A stretch of 64,000 nucleotides of DNA from Zestomonas carbonaria (GCF_904061905.1 NZ_CAJFCI010000052.1:1-64000), one strand, 5' to 3'. Counted from the first letter of the stretch, positions 46,877-56,165 are shown. Notes: generated by a model from the sequence alone, not told the origin. Made by a program: numbers and translations.

Positions 46877-47314
46877 ATGTGTGCAAGTTGTTCTTATTTT
46901 TCCAGGCAGATTGGTTTCACGCTTATCGAGTTGTTGATAGGCGTAGCTATCATCGGAATTCTGGCTGCCATCGCTTTGCCGGCATACGACTCCTATATTA
47001 CCAAATCCCGTATTCGGGCCGCGCAGGTCGATCTGGTCGCTCTGAGCATGGTGATCGAGGCCAGCTATCAGCGTTCGATGGCCTATCCCGCTGGTGAGTT
47101 CAAGAGTACGGAGGCCGTAAAAGGCAAGTTCGGTGCGTGGCAGCCATCGGAGAAAAGTTTCACTTATTCGGTGGTCTCGAGTGGCTCCACTTACAAGGCC
47201 ACCGCCATAGGCACAGCGAGCAGCGGCAAAGCCAAAGGCTGCACGATGAGCATCGACAATGAGGGGGAGCGTGGCAGCAGCAAATGCCCTTATGGCGGAG
47301 GGGACTGGCAATGA
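46877..47314 (+). CDS. type IV pilin-like protein, PilE-type minor pilin
   Basis: A 145-residue class III prepilin. A 13-residue leader ends in Gly, and the mature part begins FTLIELLIGVAIIGILAAIA, with the canonical Phe1 and Glu5 for PilD cleavage, methylation and assembly. Two cysteines near the C-terminus (KGCTMSIDN...SSKCPYG) would close the pilin D-loop. ATG at 46877 has an AGTGAG site seven bases upstream; GTG at 46865 is an alternative. It is the first of five prepilin-like genes in a tight series and overlaps the next by four bases (ATGA). Assembly ATPase, platform and secretin genes are absent from the window, so it must use machinery encoded elsewhere. Confidence 0.85.
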   Translation: MCASCSYFSRQIGFTLIELLIGVAIIGILAAIALPAYDSYITKSRIRAAQVDLVALSMVIEASYQRSMAYPAGEFKSTEAVKGKFGAWQPSEKSFTYSVVSSGSTYKATAIGTASSGKAKGCTMSIDNEGERGSSKCPYGGGDWQ

Positions 47315-47784
47315 TGCAACGCGCCAGCGGTTTCACGCTGATCGAGCTGATGGTGACGATAGCCGTCATGGCGATGTTGATCATGCTCGCGGCGCCTTTT
47401 GCATCGGGCTGGACGGAGCGCGCGCAACTGAACAGTGCGGAAAGCATCTGGCGGGAAGCCTATGGCCGGGCCAAGGCCGCTGCCTTGCGTAATCGACATG
47501 GTGCGCATGGCGATCAAGTGGTGAGTTTTCTCTGCCTGAATGACGGCGCTCTAGGTGTTCGTGTTGCAAGGGACGCAGACACGCCCGCAAGTTGCTCTTC
47601 GACCGAGCTTTGGAAGTCCGCTCTGCCAAGCCGGCTCAAGAGCCTTCGAGGAGGAGGAACAACGGAAGTCTCCTGCTTCGCCTTTGACAATCGGGGCAAC
47701 CTGTTGCCGGAGAAGACTTGTGCGACCAACAACGATCTCGAACTTCGATATGGACACTCCAGTGTCTCCATTTCGCTCTACTGA
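47311..47784 (+). CDS. FimT/FimU (GspH)-like minor pilin
   Basis: A 157-residue prepilin-like protein with short leader MMQRASG and mature start FTLIELMVTIAVMAMLIMLA, keeping Glu5. The segment AQLNSAESIWREAYGRAKAAALRN matches the amphipathic helix pattern of the GspH/FimT family (LVSALNLARSEAIKR-type). Such pilins sit near the tip of type IV pili or type II pseudopili and help start assembly. The start overlaps the upstream pilin gene stop, and the 3' end overlaps the next gene by about 35 bases. Three cysteines are spaced through the globular part. Confidence 0.8.
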   Translation: MMQRASGFTLIELMVTIAVMAMLIMLAAPFASGWTERAQLNSAESIWREAYGRAKAAALRNRHGAHGDQVVSFLCLNDGALGVRVARDADTPASCSSTELWKSALPSRLKSLRGGGTTEVSCFAFDNRGNLLPEKTCATNNDLELRYGHSSVSISLY

Positions 47785-48163
47785 ACTGTACCGTCAGCGT
47801 GGCTACGTACTGATGGACGCACTTATCGGGGCGGCCATCATGTCGCTGCTCTGCCTGGGGCTCACCCTGGCGGTCGCCACGTCGGTGGTCAACCAGCGCA
47901 ATACGAACCTGCAAGCGTTGGCGGTGGCCCAGATGCGTGATCTGTTGCAACGCAATGGCACCGAAGGCGTGAATCTGTGCGCCGAGGCGCCATCCATCAG
48001 TCTGCCGACTTCGTCTGACCCGATAGGGGTTTCAGTAAGTGGCTGTGATCCGATCGACATCGAGGTCGGCGGGCAAAAGCTGGCGAATATAGCCGCCCCC
48101 CTTACCTTGACGGTTTCCCTGGGTAGCGAAGAGATGCCCATTGTCGTGGGTGGTGGTTCATGA
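47750..48163 (+). CDS. PilV-like minor pilin with Asp at position 5
   Basis: A 137-residue prepilin-like protein. The leader ends RQRG and the mature part begins YVLMDALIGAAIMSLLCLGL. The normally invariant Glu5 is Asp, and position 1 is Tyr. Gene order and the VVNQRNTNLQALAVAQMRDLL helix suggest the PilV/GspI slot, but similarity is limited. No clear Shine-Dalgarno sequence precedes ATG 47750; the 35-base overlap with the previous gene suggests translational coupling. It overlaps the next gene by four bases. Confidence 0.72.
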   Translation: MDTPVSPFRSTELYRQRGYVLMDALIGAAIMSLLCLGLTLAVATSVVNQRNTNLQALAVAQMRDLLQRNGTEGVNLCAEAPSISLPTSSDPIGVSVSGCDPIDIEVGGQKLANIAAPLTLTVSLGSEEMPIVVGGGS

Positions 48164-48813
48164 GCCGGTGGCAGCAGGGGGTGACGCTGATCAGCATGAT
48201 GGTCGGTTTGCTGATTTCGCTCCTGGTGATCCTGGTCATGATGACCAGTTTCAGGACGCTGATCTCCATCAGTGCCGAGGCCTCGCGCGGCGCCTTCCAG
48301 GATGGCGAGCTGGCGACAGCGCTGACCGCACTGCAAATGGACATCCAGGGAGCGGGTTATGGGCTGGATGCGACGGTTAGCCCCGCATTGGTCAAGAGCC
48401 CGATCTCGTTACCCGAACATGGAAGTGAGGAGGCACTCCTCTGGCGATTCAAGGATGGTGGGGCACTGACCTGTGCCGGGGTGGTCGAGCGTGCCGATAC
48501 CGACCCGGACAGCAGCCAGCCCATGCGTGTGGTGTCGCGCCTGCTCGCGAACGACTGCTCGGAAACTGCCGGCCTGGCAAGTTTCGAGTGGGTTCTGGGT
48601 GAAGATTTGCTGCGCTTCAAGAACCAGACTGCCAGGCAACTACGGATCACCCTGGATGAAGAGGCCTGTTCGCCATTCGGCGCCTTGGGGGAATCTGAAA
48701 ACCACCCGATCGTCATCCTGTCGGCACCCAGTTCGACCCAGCACGCCGGGGCTTCTGCAGCGCCGGTCAGCTACAGCATTTGTCTCCTCAATATTCCTGT
48801 TTCCGACTCCTAA
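48160..48813 (+). CDS. PilW-like minor pilin with Ser at position 5
   Basis: A 217-residue prepilin-like protein. A seven-residue leader MSRWQQG precedes VTLISMMVGLLISLLVILVM, so position 5 is Ser in place of Glu. The downstream SAEASRGAFQDGELATALTA helix, the DIQGAGYG motif (normally DLRMAGY-like) and the Cys-rich C-terminus place it in the PilW/GspJ-like group. The start overlaps the upstream stop (ATGA) with GGTGGTGG before it. The next gene follows after 15 bases with a good AGGAA site. Confidence 0.75.
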   Translation: MSRWQQGVTLISMMVGLLISLLVILVMMTSFRTLISISAEASRGAFQDGELATALTALQMDIQGAGYGLDATVSPALVKSPISLPEHGSEEALLWRFKDGGALTCAGVVERADTDPDSSQPMRVVSRLLANDCSETAGLASFEWVLGEDLLRFKNQTARQLRITLDEEACSPFGALGESENHPIVILSAPSSTQHAGASAAPVSYSICLLNIPVSDS

Positions 48814-48828
48814 TAGGAACTGACCATC

Positions 48829-50781
48829 ATGAGATCTCCTTTCTATCAGCGAGGCGCGGCGACCGTTCTGATCGTTCTGATAACAGCATTTGCCTTGGCG
48901 GCGATTGCCCTGTCGTTGATATTCAGTGTTCGAGGTAATCAGGACAGGCAGGTGGCGGTTCACGCGGCGACCCACTCGCAGGCTGGAGCCTGGAGCGGTG
49001 TTGAGGTATTTCGCCGCTATCTCGAAAGTATCGCCGTGGATGAGCACCAACTGGCAAGCCTGCCGAAAGGGAAAAAGCTGGATGTAGAACTGGGTGACAA
49101 CGAACTGACCGCGACAGTCGTCAATGTCCTGCACCCCGCTAGCGATGACCAGGACAAGATATACGAAATCACCACCGATATTCGTAACAGGCACGAAGGC
49201 GCACGCTCTGCAACGGTCGTCCGGGCTACTTATAGTGTTTCTCCCGGAACGAGAAGAAGTCCGGACCATGATGGTGTCATCAACCTCTACGATGACCTCA
49301 ACCTGTCTGGAGACATTGATATAAAAGGCAAGGATAACTCGAAGATCAATGTCGACGGCTCGGCGACCCTGAAAGGCTCTGTCTCCGGAATCGAGTCGCT
49401 GCGCGCAACCAAGGATATCGAGATCAGTGGCAGCTCCAGGGTCGGGGAGGTTTTCGCCAACGGCACCTTGAAGCTGTCAGGCTCGGCATCTGTGATGAAG
49501 GGCTCTGCGCTGGGCGATATCACCACTTCCAGTGGTGGGCACAGTGGGGAGCTCAGCACCAACAGTAACCTGCGGATCACGAATGGCTCCGTCGATACCG
49601 GTAACGCCCTGGGCCTGATCGAGGCGGGTGGGGATAGGCATGGTTACCTGGTGGCTGGAAAGACCACTACCTTGAACAAGGGCATTACAGGGATAAGCAA
49701 CGCTATCGGGGATATCTCCATAAGGTCATGGCTTACGGTCAATGAAGTGAATAGCAAGGCAACCGTGACTTGCCATAGTGAAACCTGGAGCGGGTTCGGG
49801 AGCATTCGAGCGCAGGCGGTCAACAACTGTCCAAGAAATTCGAAGGTGCAAGCGCCAAAGGATGTGATCTTTCAGCTAATGACGGAGCTCCAGCCATTCG
49901 ATATGCCCCAGAGGCCAACGGTGGACGCCTACAAGTTCAAGGAAGCGGCCAACTACGTATTCGAGTTTGAAGGGCGCAAGCGTCGAGTTACAGTGAAAAG
50001 CGTCAATGGACTTGCCGATGGTGTCTATTACCTAGGGGACTATAAACGCGATCATCGAGGAAGGAAGGACTATCTCTGCAGCTCCGTAGACTCCAACTCG
50101 AGGTGCATTGAGCCGGTCGAGCCTGACCGCACCATCTGCCAGGGACATGCGTCGGAGCAAGGCTGCATTACCTACAAGCGTAATGAATGGACGCTTGCTG
50201 GCAAGAACCTGGCCCCAGGTGTCATGTGGTTCGAGGGAGATCTGAAAATTCAGAACGGACGCTACTACAACACATTCGTGTCTACCCGGTCGATCAGTAC
50301 GGGGGGCGAAGTAGCTGTTTCGTCAGTCAACTACAGTGGATACAAGATTATCTGTGCTGTGCAATATCCAAGGAATCCCACCGGAGATTTTGCCGATCTC
50401 TATCCCTCCAATCTTTGCGATATGGAAAAGGGTTCCCTGAAAAACAATGCGGTAGGGAATATTGGGTTGCTCGCCGGCGGGATTGTCGATGGCGAGCTCC
50501 AAGGTGGGGATATCAAACTTGGAAGCCAAAGTGAGATATCCGGAAGTGTAATAGCTGGCAATCTTCTATCGAGCAGTGGTGACAGCACGATTCGTGGCTA
50601 CATAAGTGCTGCTGGCTGGGGTGAGGATGGGAAAAACGAATTCGGAAACGATATTACGCTCGATCTGAACGATCTTCCCGAGGGGTATGCTCCCGGGGAG
50701 GTTCCCGGCATGGGCGAGGAGTGCACATCCAACTGCGATGCTGTCGCCACCGCCAAGGCCAAATGGGTACGTTATCTCTAA
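48829..50781 (+). CDS. 650-residue PilX-like pilin with large repeat-rich C-terminal passenger
   Basis: The N-terminus reads as a PilX/GspK-type prepilin: leader MRSPFYQRG, then AATVLIVLITAFALAAIALS with no Glu5, and a pilin-like helix to about residue 70. PilX proteins are usually near 200 residues; this one has 650. Residues about 150-310 consist of short Gly/Ser/Asp-rich strands (LSGDIDIKG, INVDGSATLKGSVSG, LKLSGSASVMKGSALG), and similar ones recur at about 545-615 (GELQGGDIKLGSQSEISGSV). These resemble right-handed beta-helix or bactofilin-like polymers. Ten cysteines, an even number, lie between and at the end. It is a candidate tip adhesin or filament cap. The exact family is not recognised. 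Confidence 0.72.
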   Translation: MRSPFYQRGAATVLIVLITAFALAAIALSLIFSVRGNQDRQVAVHAATHSQAGAWSGVEVFRRYLESIAVDEHQLASLPKGKKLDVELGDNELTATVVNVLHPASDDQDKIYEITTDIRNRHEGARSATVVRATYSVSPGTRRSPDHDGVINLYDDLNLSGDIDIKGKDNSKINVDGSATLKGSVSGIESLRATKDIEISGSSRVGEVFANGTLKLSGSASVMKGSALGDITTSSGGHSGELSTNSNLRITNGSVDTGNALGLIEAGGDRHGYLVAGKTTTLNKGITGISNAIGDISIRSWLTVNEVNSKATVTCHSETWSGFGSIRAQAVNNCPRNSKVQAPKDVIFQLMTELQPFDMPQRPTVDAYKFKEAANYVFEFEGRKRRVTVKSVNGLADGVYYLGDYKRDHRGRKDYLCSSVDSNSRCIEPVEPDRTICQGHASEQGCITYKRNEWTLAGKNLAPGVMWFEGDLKIQNGRYYNTFVSTRSISTGGEVAVSSVNYSGYKIICAVQYPRNPTGDFADLYPSNLCDMEKGSLKNNAVGNIGLLAGGIVDGELQGGDIKLGSQSEISGSVIAGNLLSSSGDSTIRGYISAAGWGEDGKNEFGNDITLDLNDLPEGYAPGEVPGMGEECTSNCDAVATAKAKWVRYL

Positions 50782-51055
50782 GAATGCTGTGAAAAGACCT
50801 CCTGGTCCGTACCCGTGAATGAACGGGTGATAGCTGTAGGTCGTGGGTTTGATCAGCTCCGGTCGAGCGTTCGCGCGCTCCGACGGAGCGGAATCGGCAG
50901 GGTGCTATTGTCGGATTGACGACAGGCTACGGCGTCATGGCCTGGCCAGAATCGAGCAGGATCAATAGCATGCACGCTGGCAGAGCATGGGACGGTCCAC
51001 TTGCTTCCCGAGTGGCCAACCCGCTCTTTCCCCTGAATCCACGAAGAACCTTTTT
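50782..51055. other. intergenic region before ispF
   Basis: These 274 bases hold no gene that I can support. GACGACAGGCTACGG and GCGCGCTCCGACGGAGCG palindrome-like stretches occur near 50870-50930. The region marks the right boundary of the pilin-like cluster and must contain the ispF promoter, but no clear box is visible. Confidence 0.5.
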
Positions 51056-51529
51056 ATGCGTATCGGCCATGGTTACGACGTGCACCGCTTTGGAGAGGGG
51101 GATTTCGTCACCCTCGGCGGTGTGCGAATTCCCCACAAATTCGGCTTGATCGCCCATTCCGACGGCGACGTACTGCTGCATGCGCTTGCCGATGCGCTGC
51201 TGGGCGCGGCGGCGCTGGGCGATATCGGCAAGCATTTCCCGGACACCGATCCAACCTTCAAGGGGGCCGACAGCCGTGCGCTGCTGCGCCATGTCGTTGG
51301 CCTGATCCAGGCCAAGGGCTGGCGGGTCGGTAATGTCGACGCCACCATCGTCGCCCAGGCACCGAAGATGGCACCTCACATCGGAGCCATGCGCACGCTG
51401 ATCGCCGAAGACCTGCGGGTCGAACTGGACGCGGTCAACGTCAAGGCCACCACGACCGAGAAGCTCGGTTTCACCGGACGAGAGGAAGGTATCGCGGTGC
51501 ACGCCGTGGCCCTGTTGCTGCCGGCATGA
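51056..51529 (+). CDS. ispF: 2-C-methyl-D-erythritol 2,4-cyclodiphosphate synthase
   Basis: A 157-residue trimeric MEP-pathway enzyme that cyclises CDP-methylerythritol 2-phosphate with loss of CMP. Zinc ligands Asp8 and His10 are in [11 protein letters not shown], and the third His is in [36 protein letters not shown] near the C-terminus binds the cytidine. ATG at 51056 gives the family length, although only a T run and GAAGAACC precede it. It overlaps truD by four bases (ATGA). Confidence 0.95.
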   Translation: MRIGHGYDVHRFGEGDFVTLGGVRIPHKFGLIAHSDGDVLLHALADALLGAAALGDIGKHFPDTDPTFKGADSRALLRHVVGLIQAKGWRVGNVDATIVAQAPKMAPHIGAMRTLIAEDLRVELDAVNVKATTTEKLGFTGREEGIAVHAVALLLPA

Positions 51530-52584
51530 ACGAACTCGAACTGCTGGGCACCAGAGCCCATGGAGAGCCCTGCGGACGTGCGCAGCTAAAGGCGACCGCG
51601 GAGGACTTCCAAGTCGACGAAGTGCTGGATATCCCCCTGGCCGGCGAGGGCGAGCATCTCTGGCTGTGGGTGGAGAAGCGCGGTCTCAACACCGAGGAGG
51701 CGGCGCGGCGCCTGGCCCGCGCCGCTGGCGTGCCGCAACGGGCGATCAGCTATGCCGGACTCAAGGATCGCCAGGCGCTGACCCGCCAGTGGTTCAGCCT
51801 GCACCTGCCGGGCAAGGCCGATCCCGACCTGTCCGCCGCCGAAGGGCCGACGCTGGCCATCCTCAAGGCGCTGCGCCACAAGCGCAAGCTGCAGCGTGGC
51901 GCCCATTCGGCCAACGGCTTCACCCTGCGCCTGACCCGCCTGGAGGCCGACCGTGCGGCGCTCGATGTACGCCTGGAACGGTTGCGTGCAGACGGCGTAC
52001 CGAACTATTTCGGCCTGCAGCGTTTCGGGCATGGCGGCGGCAATGTCGTCGATGCCCGGGCTTTCGCCGAACGCCACGAACTGCCGGAGCAACGCAACCT
52101 GCGTTCGCGACTGCTCTCGGCGGCGCGCAGCTATCTGTTCAACCGCGTGCTCGCCGAGCGGGTCGCCGAGGGTAGCTGGAACCGGGCGGAGGTCGGCGAC
52201 CTGCTGGCGTTCACCGACAGCCGCAGCTTCTTCATGGCCGGCGAGGACGAATGCTCGGACCCGCGCCTGGCCATCCTCGACCTGCACCCCACCGGCCCCC
52301 TGTGGGGCGCGGGCGAGTCTCCGGCGGCGGGGCGGGGACAGGCGCTGGAGCAGGCGGTGGCGGCACGCGAGGCAGCGTTGCGCGACTGGCTGGTCGAAGC
52401 GGGCATGACGCACGAACGGCGTATCCTGCGCCTCCCCATCGGCGGTTTGACGTGGCATTATCCCGAACCTGACGTGTTGCAACTGGAATTCGTCCTGCCG
52501 GCCGGATGCTTCGCTACCGCTGTGGTACGCGAACTCGTCGATCTGCTGCCGGCGGGGCAGACGGACAATTCATGCGTATTCTGA
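51526..52584 (+). CDS. truD: tRNA pseudouridine(13) synthase
   Basis: A 352-residue pseudouridine synthase that modifies U13 of tRNA-Glu. The catalytic Asp is in [34 protein letters not shown] and the inserted TRUD domain are recognisable. It is coupled to ispF upstream and its 3' end overlaps surE by 13 bases, the standard ispF-truD-surE-pcm-nlpD-rpoS order. Confidence 0.95.
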   Translation: MNELELLGTRAHGEPCGRAQLKATAEDFQVDEVLDIPLAGEGEHLWLWVEKRGLNTEEAARRLARAAGVPQRAISYAGLKDRQALTRQWFSLHLPGKADPDLSAAEGPTLAILKALRHKRKLQRGAHSANGFTLRLTRLEADRAALDVRLERLRADGVPNYFGLQRFGHGGGNVVDARAFAERHELPEQRNLRSRLLSAARSYLFNRVLAERVAEGSWNRAEVGDLLAFTDSRSFFMAGEDECSDPRLAILDLHPTGPLWGAGESPAAGRGQALEQAVAAREAALRDWLVEAGMTHERRILRLPIGGLTWHYPEPDVLQLEFVLPAGCFATAVVRELVDLLPAGQTDNSCVF

Positions 52585-53321
52585 TTTCCAATGACGACGG
52601 GGTGAACGCTCCCGGCCTCGCCGCCTTGCATGCTGCGCTTGAGGATTACGCCGAGTGTGTAGTGGTCGCCCCCGACCAGGACAAGAGCGGCGCCAGCAGT
52701 TCCCTGACCCTGGACCGCCCGCTGCATCCACAACGCCTGGGCAATGGCTTCATCAGCGTCAATGGCACGCCGACCGATTGCGTTCACCTGGGCCTCAATG
52801 GCCTGCTCGAGCACACCCCGCACATGGTGGTGTCCGGCATCAACCTGGGCGCCAACCTCGGTGACGACGTGCTCTATTCCGGCACCGTGGCGGCGGCGGT
52901 CGAAGGGCGTTTCCTCGGCCGTACGGCCTTCGCCTTCTCGCTGCTGTCGCGCCAGCCGGACAACCTGGCGACCGCGGCGCATTTCGCCCGCCTGCTGGTG
53001 GAGGCGCACGAAAGCCTCGACCTGCCGCCGCGTACCGTGCTCAACGTGAACGTCCCCAACCTGCCGCTCGCCAATATCCGTGGCATCCAGTTGACCCGCC
53101 TCGGCCATCGCGCCCGGGCGGCGGCGCCGGTCAAGTCGGTCAACCCGCGCGGCAAGGAAGGCTACTGGATCTCGGTGGCCGGCGATGCCGAGGATGGTGG
53201 GCCGGGAACCGACTTCCATGCCGTCATGCAGGGCTACGTCTCGATCACGCCCCTGCAACTGGATCACACCTGCCGAGAGGCGCTTTCCGGCCTCGAATCC
53301 TGGGTGGGAGGTTTACGCTGA
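52572..53321 (+). CDS. surE: 5'/3'-nucleotidase (SurE)
   Basis: A 249-residue metal-dependent survival protein and nucleoside-monophosphate phosphatase. The metal site opens the protein, [33 protein letters not shown] and the [20 protein letters not shown] loop complete the active site. ATG at 52572 gives the standard length. Its stop overlaps the pcm ATG by one base (TGATG). The stationary-phase link fits the downstream rpoS. Confidence 0.95.
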   Translation: MRILISNDDGVNAPGLAALHAALEDYAECVVVAPDQDKSGASSSLTLDRPLHPQRLGNGFISVNGTPTDCVHLGLNGLLEHTPHMVVSGINLGANLGDDVLYSGTVAAAVEGRFLGRTAFAFSLLSRQPDNLATAAHFARLLVEAHESLDLPPRTVLNVNVPNLPLANIRGIQLTRLGHRARAAAPVKSVNPRGKEGYWISVAGDAEDGGPGTDFHAVMQGYVSITPLQLDHTCREALSGLESWVGGLR

Positions 53322-53998
53322 TGGCTCGCGAACAGGACGACCTGCAGCGCCGGGGTATCGGCATGACTTCCCAGCGCACCCGTGAGCGGCTGATCCAGCG
53401 CCTCTACGAAGAGGGCCTGTCGAACGCCCAGGTGCTCGAAGTGATCCGCCGCACGCCGCGCCACCTGTTCGTCGACGAGGCGCTGGCCCATCGCGCCTAC
53501 GAGGACACCGCCCTGCCGATCGGCCACAACCAGACGATTTCCCAGCCCTACATGGTCGGGCGGATGACCGAGTTGCTGCTGGCCGCCGGGCCGCTCGACA
53601 AGGTATTGGAGATCGGTACCGGTTCCGGCTACCAGACTGCGGTGCTGGCGCAACTGGTCGAGCGGGTGTTTTCCGTCGAGCGCATCCAGGGCCTGCAGGA
53701 CCGCGCCAAGGAACGCCTGGCCGAACTCAAGCTGCGTAACGTGGTGTTCCGCTGGGGCGACGGCTGGGAAGGCTGGAACGCCCTGGGGCCCTACAACGGC
53801 ATCATCGTCACGGCGGCCGCTGCCGAAGTGCCGCAGGCGCTGCTGGACCAACTGGCGCCGGGCGGCCGCCTGGTGATCCCGGTCGGTGCCGGCGACCTGC
53901 AGCAACTGCAGTTGATCGTTCGCGAGGAACAGGGCTTCTCCCGGCATCTGCTGGACATGGTGCGCTTCGTTCCGCTGCTGCAGGGCCCGGCCGTTTGA
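53321..53998 (+). CDS. pcm: protein-L-isoaspartate O-methyltransferase
   Basis: A 225-residue SAM-dependent enzyme that starts repair of isoaspartyl damage in ageing proteins. SAM motif I reads [18 protein letters not shown]. The N-terminal [14 protein letters not shown] and the conserved [16 protein letters not shown] are present. The first ATG (53321) overlaps surE; an internal ATG at residue 15 matches the shorter form I remember from PAO1 and cannot be excluded. Confidence 0.94.
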   Translation: MAREQDDLQRRGIGMTSQRTRERLIQRLYEEGLSNAQVLEVIRRTPRHLFVDEALAHRAYEDTALPIGHNQTISQPYMVGRMTELLLAAGPLDKVLEIGTGSGYQTAVLAQLVERVFSVERIQGLQDRAKERLAELKLRNVVFRWGDGWEGWNALGPYNGIIVTAAAAEVPQALLDQLAPGGRLVIPVGAGDLQQLQLIVREEQGFSRHLLDMVRFVPLLQGPAV

Positions 53999-54145
53999 TC
54001 GGCCGGGGACTTTTCACCGCGGCGCTTGTCCGATGCCTGGAGTGGTTTGCCATGCCGTGCTGGCGGGCATGTCGCTACCGATTGCATCTGGTATTTTTCT
54101 GTTCGATCTGCCACCAGCGTTGGGGCACCTGAAAGGGAGAGAGGG

Positions 54146-54991
54146 GTGAGGCTCATAGCCATTCAGCAGCGGATTCGCGTGGGCAGCATTCGGGGCCTTC
54201 TCGGCGGAGCCATCCTCGGCGCTTTACTGGCCGGCTGCAGCACACCATCGGGCCAGGTTCAGGTGGTGGATCGCAACACCCGCGCGCCCGTGGCGGCACG
54301 TCCGCCGGTGACCAGCGGGCAATACGTGGTGCAGCGCGGCGATACCCTCTATTCGATCGCATTCCGCTATGGCTGGGACTGGAAGGCCCTGGCGGCCCGC
54401 AACAATATCGCTTCTCCCTACACCATCCGCGTCGGCCAGGTGATCCGTTTCGATGGGCGTCCGCCCGCCACTGGCAACGTCGCCAGGACCACGCCCGCGC
54501 CTGCCGCCAAGCCCGCCGCTCCGGTGGCCCCGGCAACCCCGGCCAGGCCGACTGCGGCGGCTCCGGCCCCGCCCGCCGCCACGCCGGCGCAAACGCCGAT
54601 CCAGCCCGTGGCGCGCTCCGCATCGGGTTGGGCATGGCCTGCGAACGGTCCTCTGATCGCGCGTTTTTCCTCAAACGGCAGTTTGAATAAAGGAATTGAT
54701 ATCGCTGGGGAATTAGGCCAGCCTGTTTTGGCTGCGTCTGATGGTTCTGTGGTGTACGCCGGGAGTGGTTTACGGGGCTACGGTGAGTTGGTAATCATCA
54801 AACATAGCGACACCTACGTGAGCGCCTACGGTCACAACCGCAGGCTGTTGGTACGGGAGGGACAGCAGGTCAAGGCCGGACAGACCATTGCCGAGATGGG
54901 ATCGACAGGGGCGGACCGAGTGAAACTCCACTTCGAGATTCGCCGCCAAGGCAAGCCTGTAGATCCTTTGCAATACCTGCCCAAGCGTTGA
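54146..54991 (+). CDS. nlpD: NlpD-family lipoprotein with LysM and degenerate LytM domains
   Basis: A 281-residue lipoprotein. The lipobox LLAGC puts the lipid on Cys31. A LysM peptidoglycan-binding domain spans about 60-103 ([18 protein letters not shown]). A Pro/Ala-rich linker of about 50 residues follows, then an M23/LytM domain (about 180-275). In the domain the first zinc motif HxGxD is NKGIDIAG, with His replaced by Asn, so it is probably inactive and serves as an amidase activator (AmiC) in septal splitting. GTG at 54146 follows GGGAGAGAGGG. The rpoS promoter is expected within its 3' half. Confidence 0.9.
   Translation: MRLIAIQQRIRVGSIRGLLGGAILGALLAGCSTPSGQVQVVDRNTRAPVAARPPVTSGQYVVQRGDTLYSIAFRYGWDWKALAARNNIASPYTIRVGQVIRFDGRPPATGNVARTTPAPAAKPAAPVAPATPARPTAAAPAPPAATPAQTPIQPVARSASGWAWPANGPLIARFSSNGSLNKGIDIAGELGQPVLAASDGSVVYAGSGLRGYGELVIIKHSDTYVSAYGHNRRLLVREGQQVKAGQTIAEMGSTGADRVKLHFEIRRQGKPVDPLQYLPKR
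54660..54760 (+). promoter_or_regulatory. probable internal rpoS promoter region within nlpD
   Basis: In Pseudomonas the main rpoS promoter lies a few hundred bases upstream inside nlpD. Exactly here the coding sequence switches to A/T-rich, rare codons (TTTGAATAAAGGAATTGATA and following), unlike the rest of the gene. I cannot fix the exact -35/-10 pair. Confidence 0.4.
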
Positions 54992-55092
54992 CTTGCGGGC
55001 CGTCCGTCCGACCGCGTCGGAGGACGGACCCAGGTGATGCCACGGAGGCGCCGCCCGGGTTCGCGGTTGAACTCAGCAAGGGACGTACAACA

Positions 55093-56097
55093 ATGGCACT
55101 CAACAAAGAAGCGCCGGAGTTTGACTTTGACGACGAAGTTCTCCTCATGGAGCCTGCTTTTGTCTTGGAGGAAGTGCTGAGCGAGGAGCCCGAAGCTCCC
55201 GTCAAGCGCGCCAAACCAAAGGGCGCGGCAGCACTGAAGCAGCACAAGTACATCGACTACACCCGAGCGCTGGACGCCACCCAGCTCTACCTCAACGAAA
55301 TCGGCTTTTCTCCCCTACTGACCCCGGACGAAGAAGTGCACTTTGCGCGCCTTGCGCAAAAGGGCGATCCGGCCGGTCGCAAGCGCATGATCGAAAGCAA
55401 CCTGCGCCTGGTGGTGAAAATCGCCCGCCGCTACGTCAACCGGGGGCTTTCCCTGCTCGACCTGATCGAGGAGGGCAACCTCGGGCTGATCCGGGCGGTG
55501 GAGAAGTTCGATCCGGAACGGGGGTTCCGTTTCTCCACCTACGCCACCTGGTGGATTCGCCAGACCATCGAGCGGGCGATCATGAACCAGACCCGCACGA
55601 TCCGCCTGCCGATCCACGTGGTGAAGGAGCTCAACGTCTACCTGCGGGCTGCCCGCGAGTTGACCCAGAAGCTCGACCACGAGCCTTCCGCCGAGGAAAT
55701 CGCCAACCTGCTGGAAAAACCGGTCGCGGAGGTCAAGCGCATGCTGGGCCTGAACGAGCGGGTTTCCTCTGTCGACGTTTCGCTCGGGCCGGATTCCGAC
55801 AAGACCCTGCTCGACACCCTGACCGACGAGCGTCCCTCCGATCCGTGCGAACTGCTGCAGGACGACGACCTGTCGCAGAGCATCGACCAATGGCTTTCCG
55901 AACTCACCGAGAAACAGCGCGAAGTCGTGGTGCGCCGTTTCGGCTTGCGTGGCCATGAAAGCTGCACCCTGGAAGAGGTCGGCCAGGAAATCGGCCTGAC
56001 CCGGGAACGGGTGCGGCAGATCCAGGTCGAGGCCTTGAAGCGCTTGCGCGAGATTCTGGAGAAGAATGGCTTGTCGAGCGACGCGCTGTTCCAGTGA
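55093..56097 (+). CDS. rpoS: RNA polymerase sigma factor RpoS
   Basis: A 334-residue stationary-phase and general-stress sigma factor. Region 1.2 begins [21 protein letters not shown]. Region 2 holds [38 protein letters not shown] and the -10 reading [18 protein letters not shown]. Region 4.2 reads [24 protein letters not shown] at 55093 gives the normal length. A terminator follows, then the GacA-controlled rsmZ gene. The acidic N-terminal 40 residues differ from PAO1 as I remember it, which supports a related species. Confidence 0.97.
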   Translation: MALNKEAPEFDFDDEVLLMEPAFVLEEVLSEEPEAPVKRAKPKGAAALKQHKYIDYTRALDATQLYLNEIGFSPLLTPDEEVHFARLAQKGDPAGRKRMIESNLRLVVKIARRYVNRGLSLLDLIEEGNLGLIRAVEKFDPERGFRFSTYATWWIRQTIERAIMNQTRTIRLPIHVVKELNVYLRAARELTQKLDHEPSAEEIANLLEKPVAEVKRMLGLNERVSSVDVSLGPDSDKTLLDTLTDERPSDPCELLQDDDLSQSIDQWLSELTEKQREVVVRRFGLRGHESCTLEEVGQEIGLTRERVRQIQVEALKRLREILEKNGLSSDALFQ

Positions 56098-56114
56098 GAC
56101 TGGAGTCGTAATAA

Positions 56115-56140
56115 AAACCGGCCAAGTGCCGGTTTTTTTA
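56115..56140 (+). terminator. intrinsic terminator after rpoS
   Basis: AACCGGC pairs with GCCGGTT across a CAAGT loop and is followed by seven T residues (56131-56139). Confidence 0.88.
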
Positions 56141-56147
56141 TCGCTGA

Positions 56148-56165
56148 TGTAAGCCATTGCTTACA
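56148..56165 (+). promoter_or_regulatory. GacA upstream activating sequence
   Basis: TGTAAGCCATTGCTTACA is a perfect palindrome of the TGTAAG-N6-CTTACA type, the binding site of phosphorylated GacA. It lies about 190 bases before the predicted rsmZ start, the spacing known from Pseudomonas rsmZ genes. Confidence 0.93.
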
